Positions 1 to 8,464 of a stretch of DNA of 64,000 bases are shown one piece after another (the first letter of the stretch is position 1; every line of letters begins with the position of its first letter). The stretch is from Gemmatimonadaceae bacterium (GTDB taxonomy: Bacteria > Gemmatimonadota > Gemmatimonadetes > Gemmatimonadales > Gemmatimonadaceae). The notes below the pieces were generated by a model, which saw nothing but the letters and a program-made list of their open reading frames with translations, was not told the origin of the DNA and ran no database searches. The position numbers were made by a program, and so were the translations under genes. The stretch is taken from NCBI GenBank assembly GCA_020852815.1, contig JADZAN010000025.1, positions 1 to 64,000 on the forward strand. Reading direction: 5' to 3'.

Positions 1-1846
1 ACTCCCAGTTGATCACGGGATAGAAGGCCAGCGCGGCGCGGAAGCGATCGGTGTGGCCAATCATCCACGCGGTGAGGACGCCGCCACCGCTCCCGCCGGT
101 GACGAAGAGGTTCTTCTCGTCGATGTACCCCTTGGCGATCACCGCATCCACGCCGGAGTTGAGGTCGTAAAAGTCGTCACCCGGATACGCGTGATGGATG
201 AGGTTCCCGAACGTCTCGCCGTAGCTCGTGCTCCCGCGCGGGTTGGTGTAGAGCACCACGAAACCGTTGGCCGCCATGACCTGCTTTTCCTCATCGAAGC
301 GGTCGCCGTAGTTGGCGAACGGCCCGCCGTGGATCTCGAGGATGAGCGGGTACTTGCTGCGCGGGTCGAAGCCCGGCGGCTTGATGATCCACCCCTGGAT
401 CTTCCGCTTGTCCTTCGACGACTCGTACCAGATCTCCTCGACGGCGCCGAGGGTCTTTTCCCCGAGCACGTCGGCATTGATCGACGTGAGCGTGCGGGCC
501 GGGGGCAACGGGACCGCCGCGTTAGGCGCCACCGCCGGCGCCAGCGCCACCTCCGACGCGACGGACGGCGTGCTGAGCGTGTAGGCGATGCGCCCGTCAC
601 GTGCAACGGAGAACGACCCGCCGCTGTACGCCGAGTTCCCGGTGCCGAGGTTGCGGACCACGATGCGCCACGTCCCGTCGAGCGCAATGCGGGCAACCTT
701 GGTGTTCCCGGAATCGTCCACGGTGACGTAGACGGCGCGCGAGTCGGCGCTCCACACGGGGCTCCCGACGCTGCGATCCATCGCCGTGGAGATGGCCCGC
801 TTTCCCGAACCGTCGGGCATCATCACGTAGAGCAGGGTGTTCTGGTATCCCTGCTTGCGATCGTCGTACCCGACCCACGCGATGTAGCCTCCATCGGGTG
901 ACGCGGCCGGTGACTGGTCGGGACCGAAGCGATCGGTGAGGCGGCGATGCGTCCCCGAGGAGACGCTGAAGGCGAAGAGGTCGGTCTCGCGGGCGTTCCA
1001 TTCCGGGTTCTCGCCCCGACGTGCCGCCAGGAGCAACTCGCGCCCATCCGCACTCCACGCCACCGCCCCGCCGCCATACACCTGCCCGCCGTGCTGGAAG
1101 TCGCCGCTCGTGACCTGGCGCGCCGTCCCCCCCTCGGCCGGGACCACGAAGGCGTGCACGAAGCCGCTGGGCAGCTCGCCCAGCTGGTCCTGCCGGAAGA
1201 CGAGGCGGTCGGTGTACTTGGGTGGGGGAGACCACGTTGCGCCTGGCGGAGGCGCGAGCGGTGTGCCGACCACCAGCGCCGGCCGCGGGACCAGCTGCAG
1301 GAAGGCGAGCTGCGTCCCGTCGGGCGACCAGGCTGGGGCACTCGGCGCCGTCGCCGCGTTGGTCACCGCCAGCGCGTCGCCGGTGTCCATCCACCGCACC
1401 CATAGCTGCGCACTCCCGCCCCGGTTGGAGACGAAGGCCAGGCGCTTCCCGTCCGGTGACCACGCGGGAGAGTCCTCGCTGAACTTTCCCGAGGTGAGCG
1501 GACGATGCCCGCTCCCGTCGCTCTTTACCAGCCAGATGTTGCTGTAGCGACGGTCGGTCATCGGGTCGCTCCAGCGGCGCACGTAGGCAATCCAGCTTCC
1601 GTCAGGGGAGATGGCCGGGTCGGCGGCGTACTCCAACTGGAAGATGTCGGCGGGGGAGAGGAGAGAAATGCGACGATCGGCGGAGGAGGATGTGCCTTGC
1701 GCCGCGAGTAGCGCCGGCAACAGCGCGGCCACGGCGCCCAGTGCGCGGAGCGCGCCCAGTGCGCGGAGCGCGCCCGATTTGCGGAAGGCGCCCAACGTGC
1801 GTCGCATTGGCTGGGCAGGAGCGGTGGGGATGTGGATGTGTTGCAT
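1..1846 (-). CDS. S9 family peptidase (DPP-IV/acylaminoacyl-peptidase type), C-terminus cut by the window edge
   Basis: Exported serine exopeptidase that should trim peptides in the periplasm. The frame is open from the ATG at 1846 to base 1. The N-terminus has a basic start and a long Leu/Ala core ending near AQG, so it looks like a signal peptide; a second ATG at 1806 (MRRTLGAFRK) is an equally good start. WSPDGKRLAFVSN and similar stretches are TolB/DPP-IV propeller blades. Near the left edge GGSGGG carries the nucleophile serine (GxSxG), followed by AWMIGHTDRF. The catalytic Asp and His would lie beyond the window. An 18-bp duplication sits inside the signal peptide. Confidence 0.93.
   Translation of the reverse strand, partial: MQHIHIPTAPAQPMRRTLGAFRKSGALRALGALRALGAVAALLPALLAAQGTSSSADRRISLLSPADIFQLEYAADPAISPDGSWIAYVRRWSDPMTDRRYSNIWLVKSDGSGHRPLTSGKFSEDSPAWSPDGKRLAFVSNRGGSAQLWVRWMDTGDALAVTNAATAPSAPAWSPDGTQLAFLQLVPRPALVVGTPLAPPPGATWSPPPKYTDRLVFRQDQLGELPSGFVHAFVVPAEGGTARQVTSGDFQHGGQVYGGGAVAWSADGRELLLAARRGENPEWNARETDLFAFSVSSGTHRRLTDRFGPDQSPAASPDGGYIAWVGYDDRKQGYQNTLLYVMMPDGSGKRAISTAMDRSVGSPVWSADSRAVYVTVDDSGNTKVARIALDGTWRIVVRNLGTGNSAYSGGSFSVARDGRIAYTLSTPSVASEVALAPAVAPNAAVPLPPARTLTSINADVLGEKTLGAVEEIWYESSKDKRKIQGWIIKPPGFDPRSKYPLILEIHGGPFANYGDRFDEEKQVMAANGFVVLYTNPRGSTSYGETFGNLIHHAYPGDDFYDLNSGVDAVIAKGYIDEKNLFVTGGSGGGVLTAWMIGHTDRFRAALAFYPVINWE
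1734..1769. repeat. 18-bp direct duplication inside the S9 peptidase signal peptide
   Basis: Two perfect adjacent copies of an 18-bp unit starting GCGCCCAGTG (1734-1751 and 1752-1769). On the coding strand they give the hexapeptide LRALGA twice in the hydrophobic part of the signal peptide, so the copy number sets signal-peptide length. Confidence 0.85.
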
Positions 1847-2160
1847 GGCGAGCCTCGAACGGAGAGGTCGAATGGTGCGCCTGTGAGGCACCAGGGCCGG
1901 GAAGCGACGAGAGGCAGAACGTGCGCAACGGCGGTTCCGCCGGCAACACCGTGAACACCGCAAACACCGCAAACACCGCAGGGAATGCTGGGGCGCAGGA
2001 CCGCTTGCACGACCGCTGGCGACGAAATCGCCCCCATGAGTCGCCTATTGGAGGGGAACCGATCATCTTTCAGGGGCGGCTGAAGCCGCCGGAGGCGCAA
2101 CGACGATGCTCCGGCGAGGCTGCGACGTCCCGCACGTCCCGAATCACGTTCCCGACGAGC
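1847..2160. other. Divergent intergenic region with a 9-bp repeat and small hairpins
   Basis: Holds the divergent upstream regions of the S9 peptidase and the amidase. It contains three perfect copies of AACACCGCA at 1954-1980 and a small perfect hairpin at about 2075-2090 (GGCGGCT, 2-nt loop, AGCCGCC). The amidase reading frame stays open upstream to 1690, but composition and family alignment favour a start at 2161. No clear promoter was identified. Confidence 0.5.
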
Positions 2161-3549
2161 ATGTCCGCCCTTACGCCCTTTACGGACCTCCAGGATATCG
2201 CCAAGGCCGTCACGCACCGGCAGGCCTCCCCGGTCGACCTCGTGCGCGACATCCTCGACGCGATCGGCCGTCACAATCCGTCGCTCAACGCCTACATCAC
2301 GGTCACCGGCGATGCGGCCCTCGAGGCGGCGGACAAGGTGGAGAAGCTGGTGGCGGCCAAGAAGGATCCGGGGCCGCTGGCCGGCGTCCCGATCGCGATC
2401 AAGGACCTGATCCTCACGAGCGACGCGCCGACGACGGCGGGGTCGAAGGTGTTCGGCGACGGGATTCCCGCGGGCGACGAGGCGCCGGTGGTGAAGCGGC
2501 TGCGCAAGGCGGGGGCGATCATCCTCGGGAAGACGAACCTGCACGAGGTGGCGTTAGGCGTGACCTCGGCCAACGAGCACTTTGGCCCGGCGCGCAACCC
2601 ATGGAATGCCGAGCACGTGGCGGGCGGGTCGAGTGGTGGTTCGGGGGCGGCGGTGGCCGCGGGGCTGTGCGCGGCCGCGGTGGGGACCGACACGCGCGGC
2701 TCGATCCGCATCCCGGCGGCGTGCTGCGGCGTGACGGGCTTCAAGCCGACCTACGGGCTCCTGCCTAACGAAGGGATCGTTCCGCTGTCGCCCTCGCTCG
2801 ACCATGTGGGTCCCATGACGCACACGGTGGCCGACGCGGCGATCATGCTGGGCGTCATGACCGGGGCCAAGGGCGGGGTGGAGCGATTCGTGAAGGCGCT
2901 GCGCCACAGCAGCAAGGGGCTCGTCGTCGGGGTGTCGGAGTACCACCTGCGCGACCTCGACGGCGAGATCGCCAAGGCGATCGACAAGGCGCTCAAGGTG
3001 CTGCGCCCGCTGGTGAAGGAAATCCGCGACGTCGAGATCCCGGCGTTGGAGGGGGCGCAGGAAGCCTCCGGCGTCATCACCGCCAGCGAGGCGATCGCCT
3101 ACCACGATCGCTACCTCAAGCACAACCCGGCGGCGTACGGCCCGCTGGTGCGCAAGCGGCTCGAAGGGGGCTACAAGCACAGCGCGCTGGACTACCTGAA
3201 TGCGATGGCCCGCCGCGAGACGGTGCGCGCCGCGTTCGCGCAGACGTTCGCCGAAGTCGACGTCCTCGTGGGGGCCACGCTCCCCGCGCTCCCGCCGCGC
3301 ATCAACGAGCAGGTGGTGCACATCGATGGGCGCGAGGTGAACGCGGTCGAGGCGTTCACGCGCTTCAACGCGCCGCAGAACCTGGCCGGACTCCCGGCGC
3401 TGAGCGTCCCGTGCGGATTGGCGAAGGGGCTCCCCATCGGGCTGCAGTTCTTTGCCGCCGAGGGGGCAGACGAACAGGTGCTGGCCATCGGCGCCGCCTT
3501 CCAGCGCGAAACGCACTGGCACCAGCGCCGCCCGCCCATCGCTCGCTGA
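2161..3549 (+). CDS. Amidase signature family hydrolase (GatA/AtzF-like)
   Basis: Hydrolyses an amide bond; the substrate cannot be told from sequence. The 462-aa protein has the amidase-signature Ser-cisSer-Lys triad: Lys81 in PIAIKDL, a cis-Ser in GGSSGGSG (about 157-161) and the nucleophile Ser181 in TDTRGSIRIP. The usual motif is TDTGGS, so Arg180 replaces a glycine. It is free-standing with no GatB or GatC neighbour, so a role in Glu-tRNA amidation is unlikely. The ATG at 2161 (MSALTPF) gives the family-typical N-terminus. A pterin dehydratase gene follows 51 bp downstream on the same strand. Confidence 0.9.
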   Translation: MSALTPFTDLQDIAKAVTHRQASPVDLVRDILDAIGRHNPSLNAYITVTGDAALEAADKVEKLVAAKKDPGPLAGVPIAIKDLILTSDAPTTAGSKVFGDGIPAGDEAPVVKRLRKAGAIILGKTNLHEVALGVTSANEHFGPARNPWNAEHVAGGSSGGSGAAVAAGLCAAAVGTDTRGSIRIPAACCGVTGFKPTYGLLPNEGIVPLSPSLDHVGPMTHTVADAAIMLGVMTGAKGGVERFVKALRHSSKGLVVGVSEYHLRDLDGEIAKAIDKALKVLRPLVKEIRDVEIPALEGAQEASGVITASEAIAYHDRYLKHNPAAYGPLVRKRLEGGYKHSALDYLNAMARRETVRAAFAQTFAEVDVLVGATLPALPPRINEQVVHIDGREVNAVEAFTRFNAPQNLAGLPALSVPCGLAKGLPIGLQFFAAEGADEQVLAIGAAFQRETHWHQRRPPIAR

Positions 3550-3600
3550 AGTATCTTCGTGCGGTCGTTGCTTTCTTCCCACGCCCCGTGAGTGGCTGAC

Positions 3601-3885
3601 ATGGCCTCGTCGCTCCCGCTGTCGGACATCGAGATCCAGCGCGAACTCGGCTCGCTCCCCGGTTGGGCGCGGCGCGCCCAGGCGTTGGTCAAGACGTTCA
3701 CGTTCCCGGCCTTCCCCGCAGGGATCGATTGGGTGCGACGCGCCGCCGATGCCGCCGAGTCGATGAACCACCACCCGGACATCGACATTCGCTACACGCG
3801 CATCACGGTCACGCTTTCGACGCACGACGCGGGAGGGATCACGACGAAGGACCTGGCGCTCGCCCGCGCGCTCGACGCGCTCTGA
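3601..3885 (+). CDS. phhB: Pterin-4a-carbinolamine dehydratase
   Basis: Dehydrates 4a-hydroxytetrahydropterin to the quinonoid dihydropterin, recycling the cofactor of aromatic amino acid hydroxylases or acting in molybdopterin-related metabolism. The 94-aa length is typical of the family. The active-site histidines are visible in NHHPD (His57, His58) and STHDAGG (His75), followed by the family-typical TTKDLALA tail. ATG at 3601 is preferred; an in-frame GTG at 3592 would add three residues. No phenylalanine hydroxylase gene lies nearby. A strong terminator hairpin follows 65 bp after the stop. Confidence 0.9.
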   Translation: MASSLPLSDIEIQRELGSLPGWARRAQALVKTFTFPAFPAGIDWVRRAADAAESMNHHPDIDIRYTRITVTLSTHDAGGITTKDLALARALDAL

Positions 3886-3950
3886 GCGCGCGCCGGTCGT
3901 CCGCCGGTTGCGCGTCGGCCGCGAGCACGGCACGATGCACGTGAAAGACG

Positions 3951-3978
3951 ACGGCCCCGGTCGCATGACCGGGGCCGT
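3951..3978. terminator. Strong bidirectional-type terminator hairpin
   Basis: Perfect 12-bp stem (ACGGCCCCGGTC / GACCGGGGCCGT) with a GCAT loop, between the plus-strand pterin dehydratase and the minus-strand BI-1 gene. It sits where converging transcripts would both end. The T-tract is poor (TCACGTTT), as is common in GC-rich genomes. Confidence 0.8.
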
Positions 3979-4032
3979 TCACGTTTGCCCTACCGATCGG
4001 TTGCCGGCGCGCCGGTCACCGCGTGCCCCAGC

Positions 4033-4710
4033 TCACTCGCGACGCCCGCCGAGGAGCTGGAGGATGGCGAGGAACATGTTGAGCAGGTCGAGATAGATCG
4101 TGACCGCGGCCTGCACGTAATCATCCGGGCCAAAGACGTTGCGAAGGCGCCACGTGTCGAAGACCAGGAGTCCGCTGAAGACCAGGACGGTCGCGCCGGC
4201 AAGCCAGAGCGACGCGGTCTGGTTCTGGAAGAACAGGTTGAGGAGCGACGTGGCGATGAGGACCCACAGCCCCACGCTGAAGAACGCCCCCCATGCCGAG
4301 AAGTCGCGGCGCGAGACGAAGGCGTAGATCGTGAGGATGCCGAAGGCGCTCGCGGTAAGGAGTCCGGCCTGCCCGATGACCCCCGGGCTGTTGCGCCCGT
4401 AGACGTACAGGATCGGGGAGATCGCCAACCCTTCCACGAAGGTGAAGAGGAAGACGAGCCCCAGATTGGCGGGGAAGGCGTTGCGGAACTTGAGCGCCAG
4501 CAGCAGCGGGGCGAACATCCCGATCACCGTGATGAACGGATGCCGGGCGACGGCCGCCATGATGCCGGGCTGCGACATGGCGAAGGCGGCGCCACCAATG
4601 GTTACCAGGATGCTGGCGAAGACCAGCGCGTAGGTCCGGCGCACGAGCGTCGCTCGCTCGGCACCCGTGCGAACTGCGACGCCCGGGAAGGGGCGGGCCG
4701 AGATGCCCAT
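4033..4710 (-). CDS. Bax inhibitor-1 (BI-1/YccA) family membrane protein
   Basis: Integral inner-membrane protein of the TMBIM/BI-1 family, a proposed pH-gated cation leak channel; in bacteria YccA/YbhL members are associated with FtsH regulation or stress. The 225-aa length and about seven hydrophobic segments fit. Family-like features include PILYVYG after the third or fourth helix, VSRRDFS, and VFDTWRLRN before a C-terminal helix ending DLLNMFLAILQLLGGRRE. It is convergent with phhB and has no operon partner. Function in this organism is inferred only from family membership. Confidence 0.9.
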   Translation of the reverse strand: MGISARPFPGVAVRTGAERATLVRRTYALVFASILVTIGGAAFAMSQPGIMAAVARHPFITVIGMFAPLLLALKFRNAFPANLGLVFLFTFVEGLAISPILYVYGRNSPGVIGQAGLLTASAFGILTIYAFVSRRDFSAWGAFFSVGLWVLIATSLLNLFFQNQTASLWLAGATVLVFSGLLVFDTWRLRNVFGPDDYVQAAVTIYLDLLNMFLAILQLLGGRRE

Positions 4711-4885
4711 CTCAATCTCCTGCAGTGGGGGGACGCCGAATTCTACCGTCCGGACCGCAGGGACGGGTAGGACGACCGATGAATCGATCGCGTTCTCCCC
4801 TATGTACCCGTCACAGGGGGGTGGAGTTCGCGCGCAGGGCTGAGCGGGGTGGAGCGGGGGGGAGCGGGGGGAGCGCGAGGAGCGG

Positions 4886-5692
4886 TTACATCTTCCGGAT
4901 GTCGACCGAGCCGTTGACGGTCGAGACCTTGAGGCGCTGACCTCCCTTGCCGATGGTGGCCCGGATGTGGCGCGGGTTGATGCGGCCGGAGATGGTGAGG
5001 GGGAAGTCGGACTGCACGCGCCCGTTCACGGTGCGCATGTCGAGGTCGGCGTTGAGCGAGGCGGGGAGCTCGATCGTCACGGAGCCGTTGACCGTCTCGA
5101 ACTCGAGGTCCTCGGTCCCGGTATCGCGCATGCGGACATCGATCCCGCCGTTGACGGTCGTGGCGCGCACCGGGCCGCCGTTCGTGTAGGCGGTGATGCC
5201 GCCGTTCATGGTGCTGGCGTCGACCTCGGAGGTGGCGCCCTCGATGTGGAGCGAGCCGTTCACCGAGGAGGTGACGAGCTTGACGCCGTCGGGAAGTCGG
5301 ACGGTGAACTCGACGGAGACCTCGTTTCGCCGGTTCCATCCATTCTCACCGCGACTGCGGTAGCCCTCTTCGTCGCAGGACGCGTTGTTGGTCCAGAAGG
5401 CGCAAATGAGGATGTCGTCGTTGTTGGATCCCTTCTTGACCTCGATGCGGACGGCGTCGCCGGAGCCGCGGCGCACGCGCTTCTCGGCGGTGACTTCGGC
5501 CTTGTCACCCGAGGCGCGTTCGACGCGAATGGCGCCGTTGAGGTTGCGGACAAGGAGCCAGCGGCCACGGGGGATGCGCCCTTCCCAGGAGAAGTCGGGA
5601 TTCCCCTGCGCCGTGGCCGGGCGCGCGAGTGCGGCGGTCGTGCCGAGGGCGAGGATGGCGAGCGCGAGGGCGCGATGCGCGAGCGGCTTCAC
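4886..5692 (-). CDS. Exported DUF4097 beta-solenoid protein (VNG-repeat type)
   Basis: Predicted exported adhesin-like protein, last gene of the sigma/anti-sigma cassette. A GTG start at 5692 (VKPLAHRALALAILAL) gives a classical signal peptide ending near ATAQG and a 268-aa protein. Short beta repeats carry the signature (S/T)xNG: SSVNGSL, STMNGGI, TTVNGGI, ETVNGSV, RTVNGRV, STVNGSV, spaced roughly 20-25 residues, as in DUF4097/YvlB. A cysteine pair is present (ICAFWTNNASC). It is separated by 28 bp from the upstream paralogue, so the two are probably cotranscribed. Biochemical role unknown. Confidence 0.85.
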   Translation of the reverse strand: MKPLAHRALALAILALGTTAALARPATAQGNPDFSWEGRIPRGRWLLVRNLNGAIRVERASGDKAEVTAEKRVRRGSGDAVRIEVKKGSNNDDILICAFWTNNASCDEEGYRSRGENGWNRRNEVSVEFTVRLPDGVKLVTSSVNGSLHIEGATSEVDASTMNGGITAYTNGGPVRATTVNGGIDVRMRDTGTEDLEFETVNGSVTIELPASLNADLDMRTVNGRVQSDFPLTISGRINPRHIRATIGKGGQRLKVSTVNGSVDIRKM

Positions 5693-5720
5693 GGGGAGCG
5701 TCTCCTGGGCCTGGTGGTGC

Positions 5721-6821
5721 CTAACGCTTGCGGATCTGGAGGTCGCCGCTGAAGGTCTCGGCGACGATGCGCGGGCCGCCGCTGCCGACGGTGAACTCGA
5801 AGCGGCGCGGGCGGCGCAGGGAACGGTCGCCCGGCTGCAAGGTGATGGGGAAGTCGGAATCGAGTTCCCCGCTGTAGGTCTCGACGGCGAAGCGGGCGTT
5901 GGCGGAGGAGGGGATGGCCAACTCGATGTTGCCGGAGTGCGAGTTGAACTCGTAGCGCCCGTCGCCCGAGATGCTGCCGGAGAAGGTGATGTCGCCGCTG
6001 GTGGTGGATGCCTCGATGTCGCGCGACACCACGTGGCCCAGCTGAATGTCGCCGCTGGTGGTGTTGGCGTGCAGTTCCCCCTCGACGTCATCCAACTCGA
6101 TGGTGCCGGACACCGAGGAGACGTCGATGGTACCGCGGACCTTGCGCGCCGACACGTCGCCGGACACCGACGACAGCTCGACGCGGCGCGTGGCATCCTC
6201 CACCATGACGTCGCCGCTGGTGGAGTTTGCCTCGACCGCGCCGCCGGTGCCGCGAATCACGACGTCGCCCGAGGTGCTGCGGGCGATGACGCGCGCGCCG
6301 CGCGGCAGGCAGACCTCGTAGCGCGAGTCGTTGCCGCGCCGACTGCCCCACATGGAGCCGCGTCCACGCTCCTCGAGCGTGACGCGCGACGAGGAGACGT
6401 CGAGCTCGAGGCGCCCGCGATCCGACGACGCCTTGATGTGCGCCTCACCGCGGCTCCATCCCGTCACGATGATATCGCCCGCGATCAACGAGAGGTCGAT
6501 CGTCCCGTCGTCGGCGAAGGCGAAGGTCGTGTCGATGCGCGTGCGTCCCTCCTGGAAGTCGTCGTCATCCCAGTGTTCGTAGGCGCCGGACCTGCGCTTG
6601 CGATCGAACTCGCGCTCGATGCGGTCGGCCATGATGGTCGCGTGCTTCTCGACGCGGGCGGCCATGCGCTCGGCGGCCGCGGCGATGCTTTCGGCCATCC
6701 GTTCGATCGACCGTTCCGTGGAACGTTCATTGGCGCGAGTGCTCGATTGCGCCAGGACGCAGGCCGGGAGCACCGCGGCGAGCGCGATGGCGAAGAGCGG
6801 GGAGGAGTAGGAACGTGGCAT
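5721..6821 (-). CDS. Exported DUF4097 beta-solenoid protein with N-terminal coiled coil (SGD-repeat type)
   Basis: The 366-aa paralogue of its downstream neighbour. The ATG at 6821 gives the signal peptide MPRSYSSPLFAIALAAVLPA, with a possible lipobox-like AAVLPAC. Residues about 25-70 are charged and helical (ERSTERSIERMAESIAAAAE, then RMAARVEK), likely a coiled coil. The rest is a ladder of beta repeats with (S/T)SGD signatures (STSGDVV, STSGDVM, SSVSGDV, SSVSGTI, NTTSGDI, STTSGDI, NSHSGNI, ETYSGEL, ETFSGDL) every 18-22 residues. The family is often found beside ECF sigma and anti-sigma genes, as here. Confidence 0.85.
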   Translation of the reverse strand: MPRSYSSPLFAIALAAVLPACVLAQSSTRANERSTERSIERMAESIAAAAERMAARVEKHATIMADRIEREFDRKRRSGAYEHWDDDDFQEGRTRIDTTFAFADDGTIDLSLIAGDIIVTGWSRGEAHIKASSDRGRLELDVSSSRVTLEERGRGSMWGSRRGNDSRYEVCLPRGARVIARSTSGDVVIRGTGGAVEANSTSGDVMVEDATRRVELSSVSGDVSARKVRGTIDVSSVSGTIELDDVEGELHANTTSGDIQLGHVVSRDIEASTTSGDITFSGSISGDGRYEFNSHSGNIELAIPSSANARFAVETYSGELDSDFPITLQPGDRSLRRPRRFEFTVGSGGPRIVAETFSGDLQIRKR

Positions 6822-6861
6822 GGGCGTGTCGGTCAGGTGCAATCGCGATCGGCGGGAGAAG

Positions 6862-7719
6862 TCAGGTGACAGACGGGAGCAACGCAGCGGTGCGGAGGAG
6901 TCCGAGCTTCTTCTCGAGCGCCTTGTTGAGTTGCGTGGACAGGAAGCGCGAGGCCGGATCGGCGTCGAGGGCGCGCCGGGCGTCGGCGATCGCCGAGTCG
7001 ATCGTGGCGATCGACGTCTCGAGGACGGCCACGGTGCGCGGGTCGAGTTGGTCGCGCCGTTGTGAGACGATGCCGCGCAGCGAGGAGATCTCGGCGTCGT
7101 AGGTGTCGCGGGCCGGGAGTCGCGCGTTGCGGCTGGCGAGCGTCGCGGTCGCCTGGGCGCCGGTGGCGGGCGCGCCGGGGAGCGTGGCGCCGCTGCCGGT
7201 CGTTGGTGTTCCGGCGTCGACTCGCGGGCCGGGCGAGACATCAGCGCCGCCTGGCGCCGCGGGGGCGCGACCGGAGTCGGGACGCGCCGCCGCCACCGAC
7301 GCGGCGTTCGAGTCCTGGCCGCGGCGGGTGAGGTAGTAGGTGGAGATGGCGGTGATGCCGACCAGCCCGGCGGCGATGGCGCCGAGGCGGAGGCGATGCC
7401 AGCGTGCGGAGCCAGCGACACCACTGGCGCCGGCGGCGGCGTCAGGCGAGCGCTTCGCGGCCGCGTGCGCGCCGAGGTCGGCCACCGGCGCGGCAAGGCG
7501 CTGCGCAATGGCCGGCCACAGGTCGTGCGACGGGGTGAGCGTGGGGAGCGTCGCCGCGTCGCGCGTGATGCGCTCGAAGTCGCGCACCAGCGCCGTGCAG
7601 GCGGGACATCCCGACAGGTGCAACTCGAGGTCGGCCACGGACGCATCGTCGAGCGACCCTTCGAGGTAGTCGCCCAGCCGTTCGTCCAGTTCGACGCAGG
7701 TCAGGTTGCGGGTGGTCAT
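6862..7719 (-). CDS. Anti-sigma factor with zf-HC2 zinc finger and one membrane helix
   Basis: Membrane-anchored regulator expected to hold the adjacent ECF sigma factor. The 285-aa protein starts with an anti-sigma zinc-finger fold showing HxxxCxxC (His34, Cys38, Cys41) and Cys8. A single hydrophobic segment (AIAAGLVGITAISTYYL) follows at about 113-130, then a Pro/Gly/Ala/Thr-rich periplasmic linker and a helical C-terminal domain with EISSLRGIVSQRRDQLDP and LNKALEKKLGLLR. The start overlaps the sigma stop in ATGA at 7716-7719, indicating translational coupling. The two downstream DUF4097 genes probably share its transcript. Confidence 0.9.
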   Translation of the reverse strand: MTTRNLTCVELDERLGDYLEGSLDDASVADLELHLSGCPACTALVRDFERITRDAATLPTLTPSHDLWPAIAQRLAAPVADLGAHAAAKRSPDAAAGASGVAGSARWHRLRLGAIAAGLVGITAISTYYLTRRGQDSNAASVAAARPDSGRAPAAPGGADVSPGPRVDAGTPTTGSGATLPGAPATGAQATATLASRNARLPARDTYDAEISSLRGIVSQRRDQLDPRTVAVLETSIATIDSAIADARRALDADPASRFLSTQLNKALEKKLGLLRTAALLPSVT

Positions 7720-8288
7720 CGGTTCAGGGCCTCTCGTAACAGGTGCCGGGCGCGATGGAGTTGCGCCTTGCTCCCACCAGCGGTGATGCCGAGCATCCCC
7801 GCGATTTCCTCGTGCTTGTATCCCTCCACGTCGTGGAGCACGAAGACCTTTCGTGCCCCCGGCGGGAGGAGGGTGACCGCCGCCTCCAGATCGATGGCGG
7901 CGCCGGGAACCGATGCCTGGCTCCCCTGCGGGAGGTCATCGATCATGTCGCCCTCATCCTCGAAACGCGAGCGCTTGCGACTCTCCGCCTTCCGCGCGTT
8001 CAGGACCACGTTCACCGCCAGCCGGTGCAGCCACGTGCCAAAGGCCGAGTCGCCGCGGAAAAGGGCGAGCTTGTCCCAGGCGCGGACAAAGACGTCCTGC
8101 GTGAGCTCTTCGGCGAGCGCCCGGTCGTTGACCATGCGCGCGCAGACGGCGAAGACGCGATTCACGTGCGAGCGATAGAGCTGCTCGAACGCCCGCCGGT
8201 CACCCCCCGCCGCTCGCGAGGCGAGGGAGAGGTCGGTGGCGTCGGTCGCTACGGGGAAGGGGGTTGGTTCCAGTGAGGCCACCGTCAC
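7716..8288 (-). CDS. ECF-type RNA polymerase sigma-70 factor
   Basis: Redirects RNA polymerase to a stress or envelope regulon. Region 2 is clear: DRRAFEQLYRSHVNRVFAVC and ELTQDVFVRAWDKLALF, then FGTWLHRLAVNVVLN. Region 4 is ALEAA-like DLEAAVTLLPPGARKVFVLH and GYKHEEIAGMLGITAGGSKA, continuing into RARHLLREAL. No ATG lies in a sensible place; GTG at 8288 (MTVASLEPTPF, 190 aa) or GTG at 8282 are the best starts. It is the first gene of the sigma / anti-sigma / DUF4097 / DUF4097 cassette and probably activates its own promoter. Confidence 0.93.
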   Translation of the reverse strand: MTVASLEPTPFPVATDATDLSLASRAAGGDRRAFEQLYRSHVNRVFAVCARMVNDRALAEELTQDVFVRAWDKLALFRGDSAFGTWLHRLAVNVVLNARKAESRKRSRFEDEGDMIDDLPQGSQASVPGAAIDLEAAVTLLPPGARKVFVLHDVEGYKHEEIAGMLGITAGGSKAQLHRARHLLREALNR

Positions 8289-8355
8289 GATCGAACCGGT
8301 CGTCGTATGCTCACGGGGTGAGATGGCGGCGACGGGCGGAAGGTTTGAATGGGGC

Positions 8356-8455
8356 AGAGGACGAGAAGACGGGAAGACGAGAAGACGAGGGGTGGGCCCT
8401 CGGGTGCGGCACTCTTCGCGAACCACCCCCTCGTCTTCCCGTCTTCTCGTCCTCT
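8356..8455. repeat. Large imperfect palindrome built from GAAGAC-type repeats
   Basis: A 26-bp sequence beginning AGAGGACGAGAAGACGGGAA at 8356-8381 is repeated as a perfect reverse complement at 8430-8455. Inside these arms GGGGTGG (8389-8395) pairs with CCACCCC (8423-8429), leaving a 27-nt loop and a small bulge. Purines lie almost entirely on one strand of each arm. It fills the gap between the HAD phosphatase and the sigma-factor gene, both on the minus strand, and could act as a terminator or mRNA-stabilising structure. Confidence 0.85.
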
Positions 8456-8464
8456 CGTCTTCTC

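Noticed and set aside
1690-2160. N-terminal extension of the amidase
   Set aside because: The extra 157 residues are low-complexity Arg/Ala/Thr sequence over an intergenic repeat. The family N-terminus begins at 2161.
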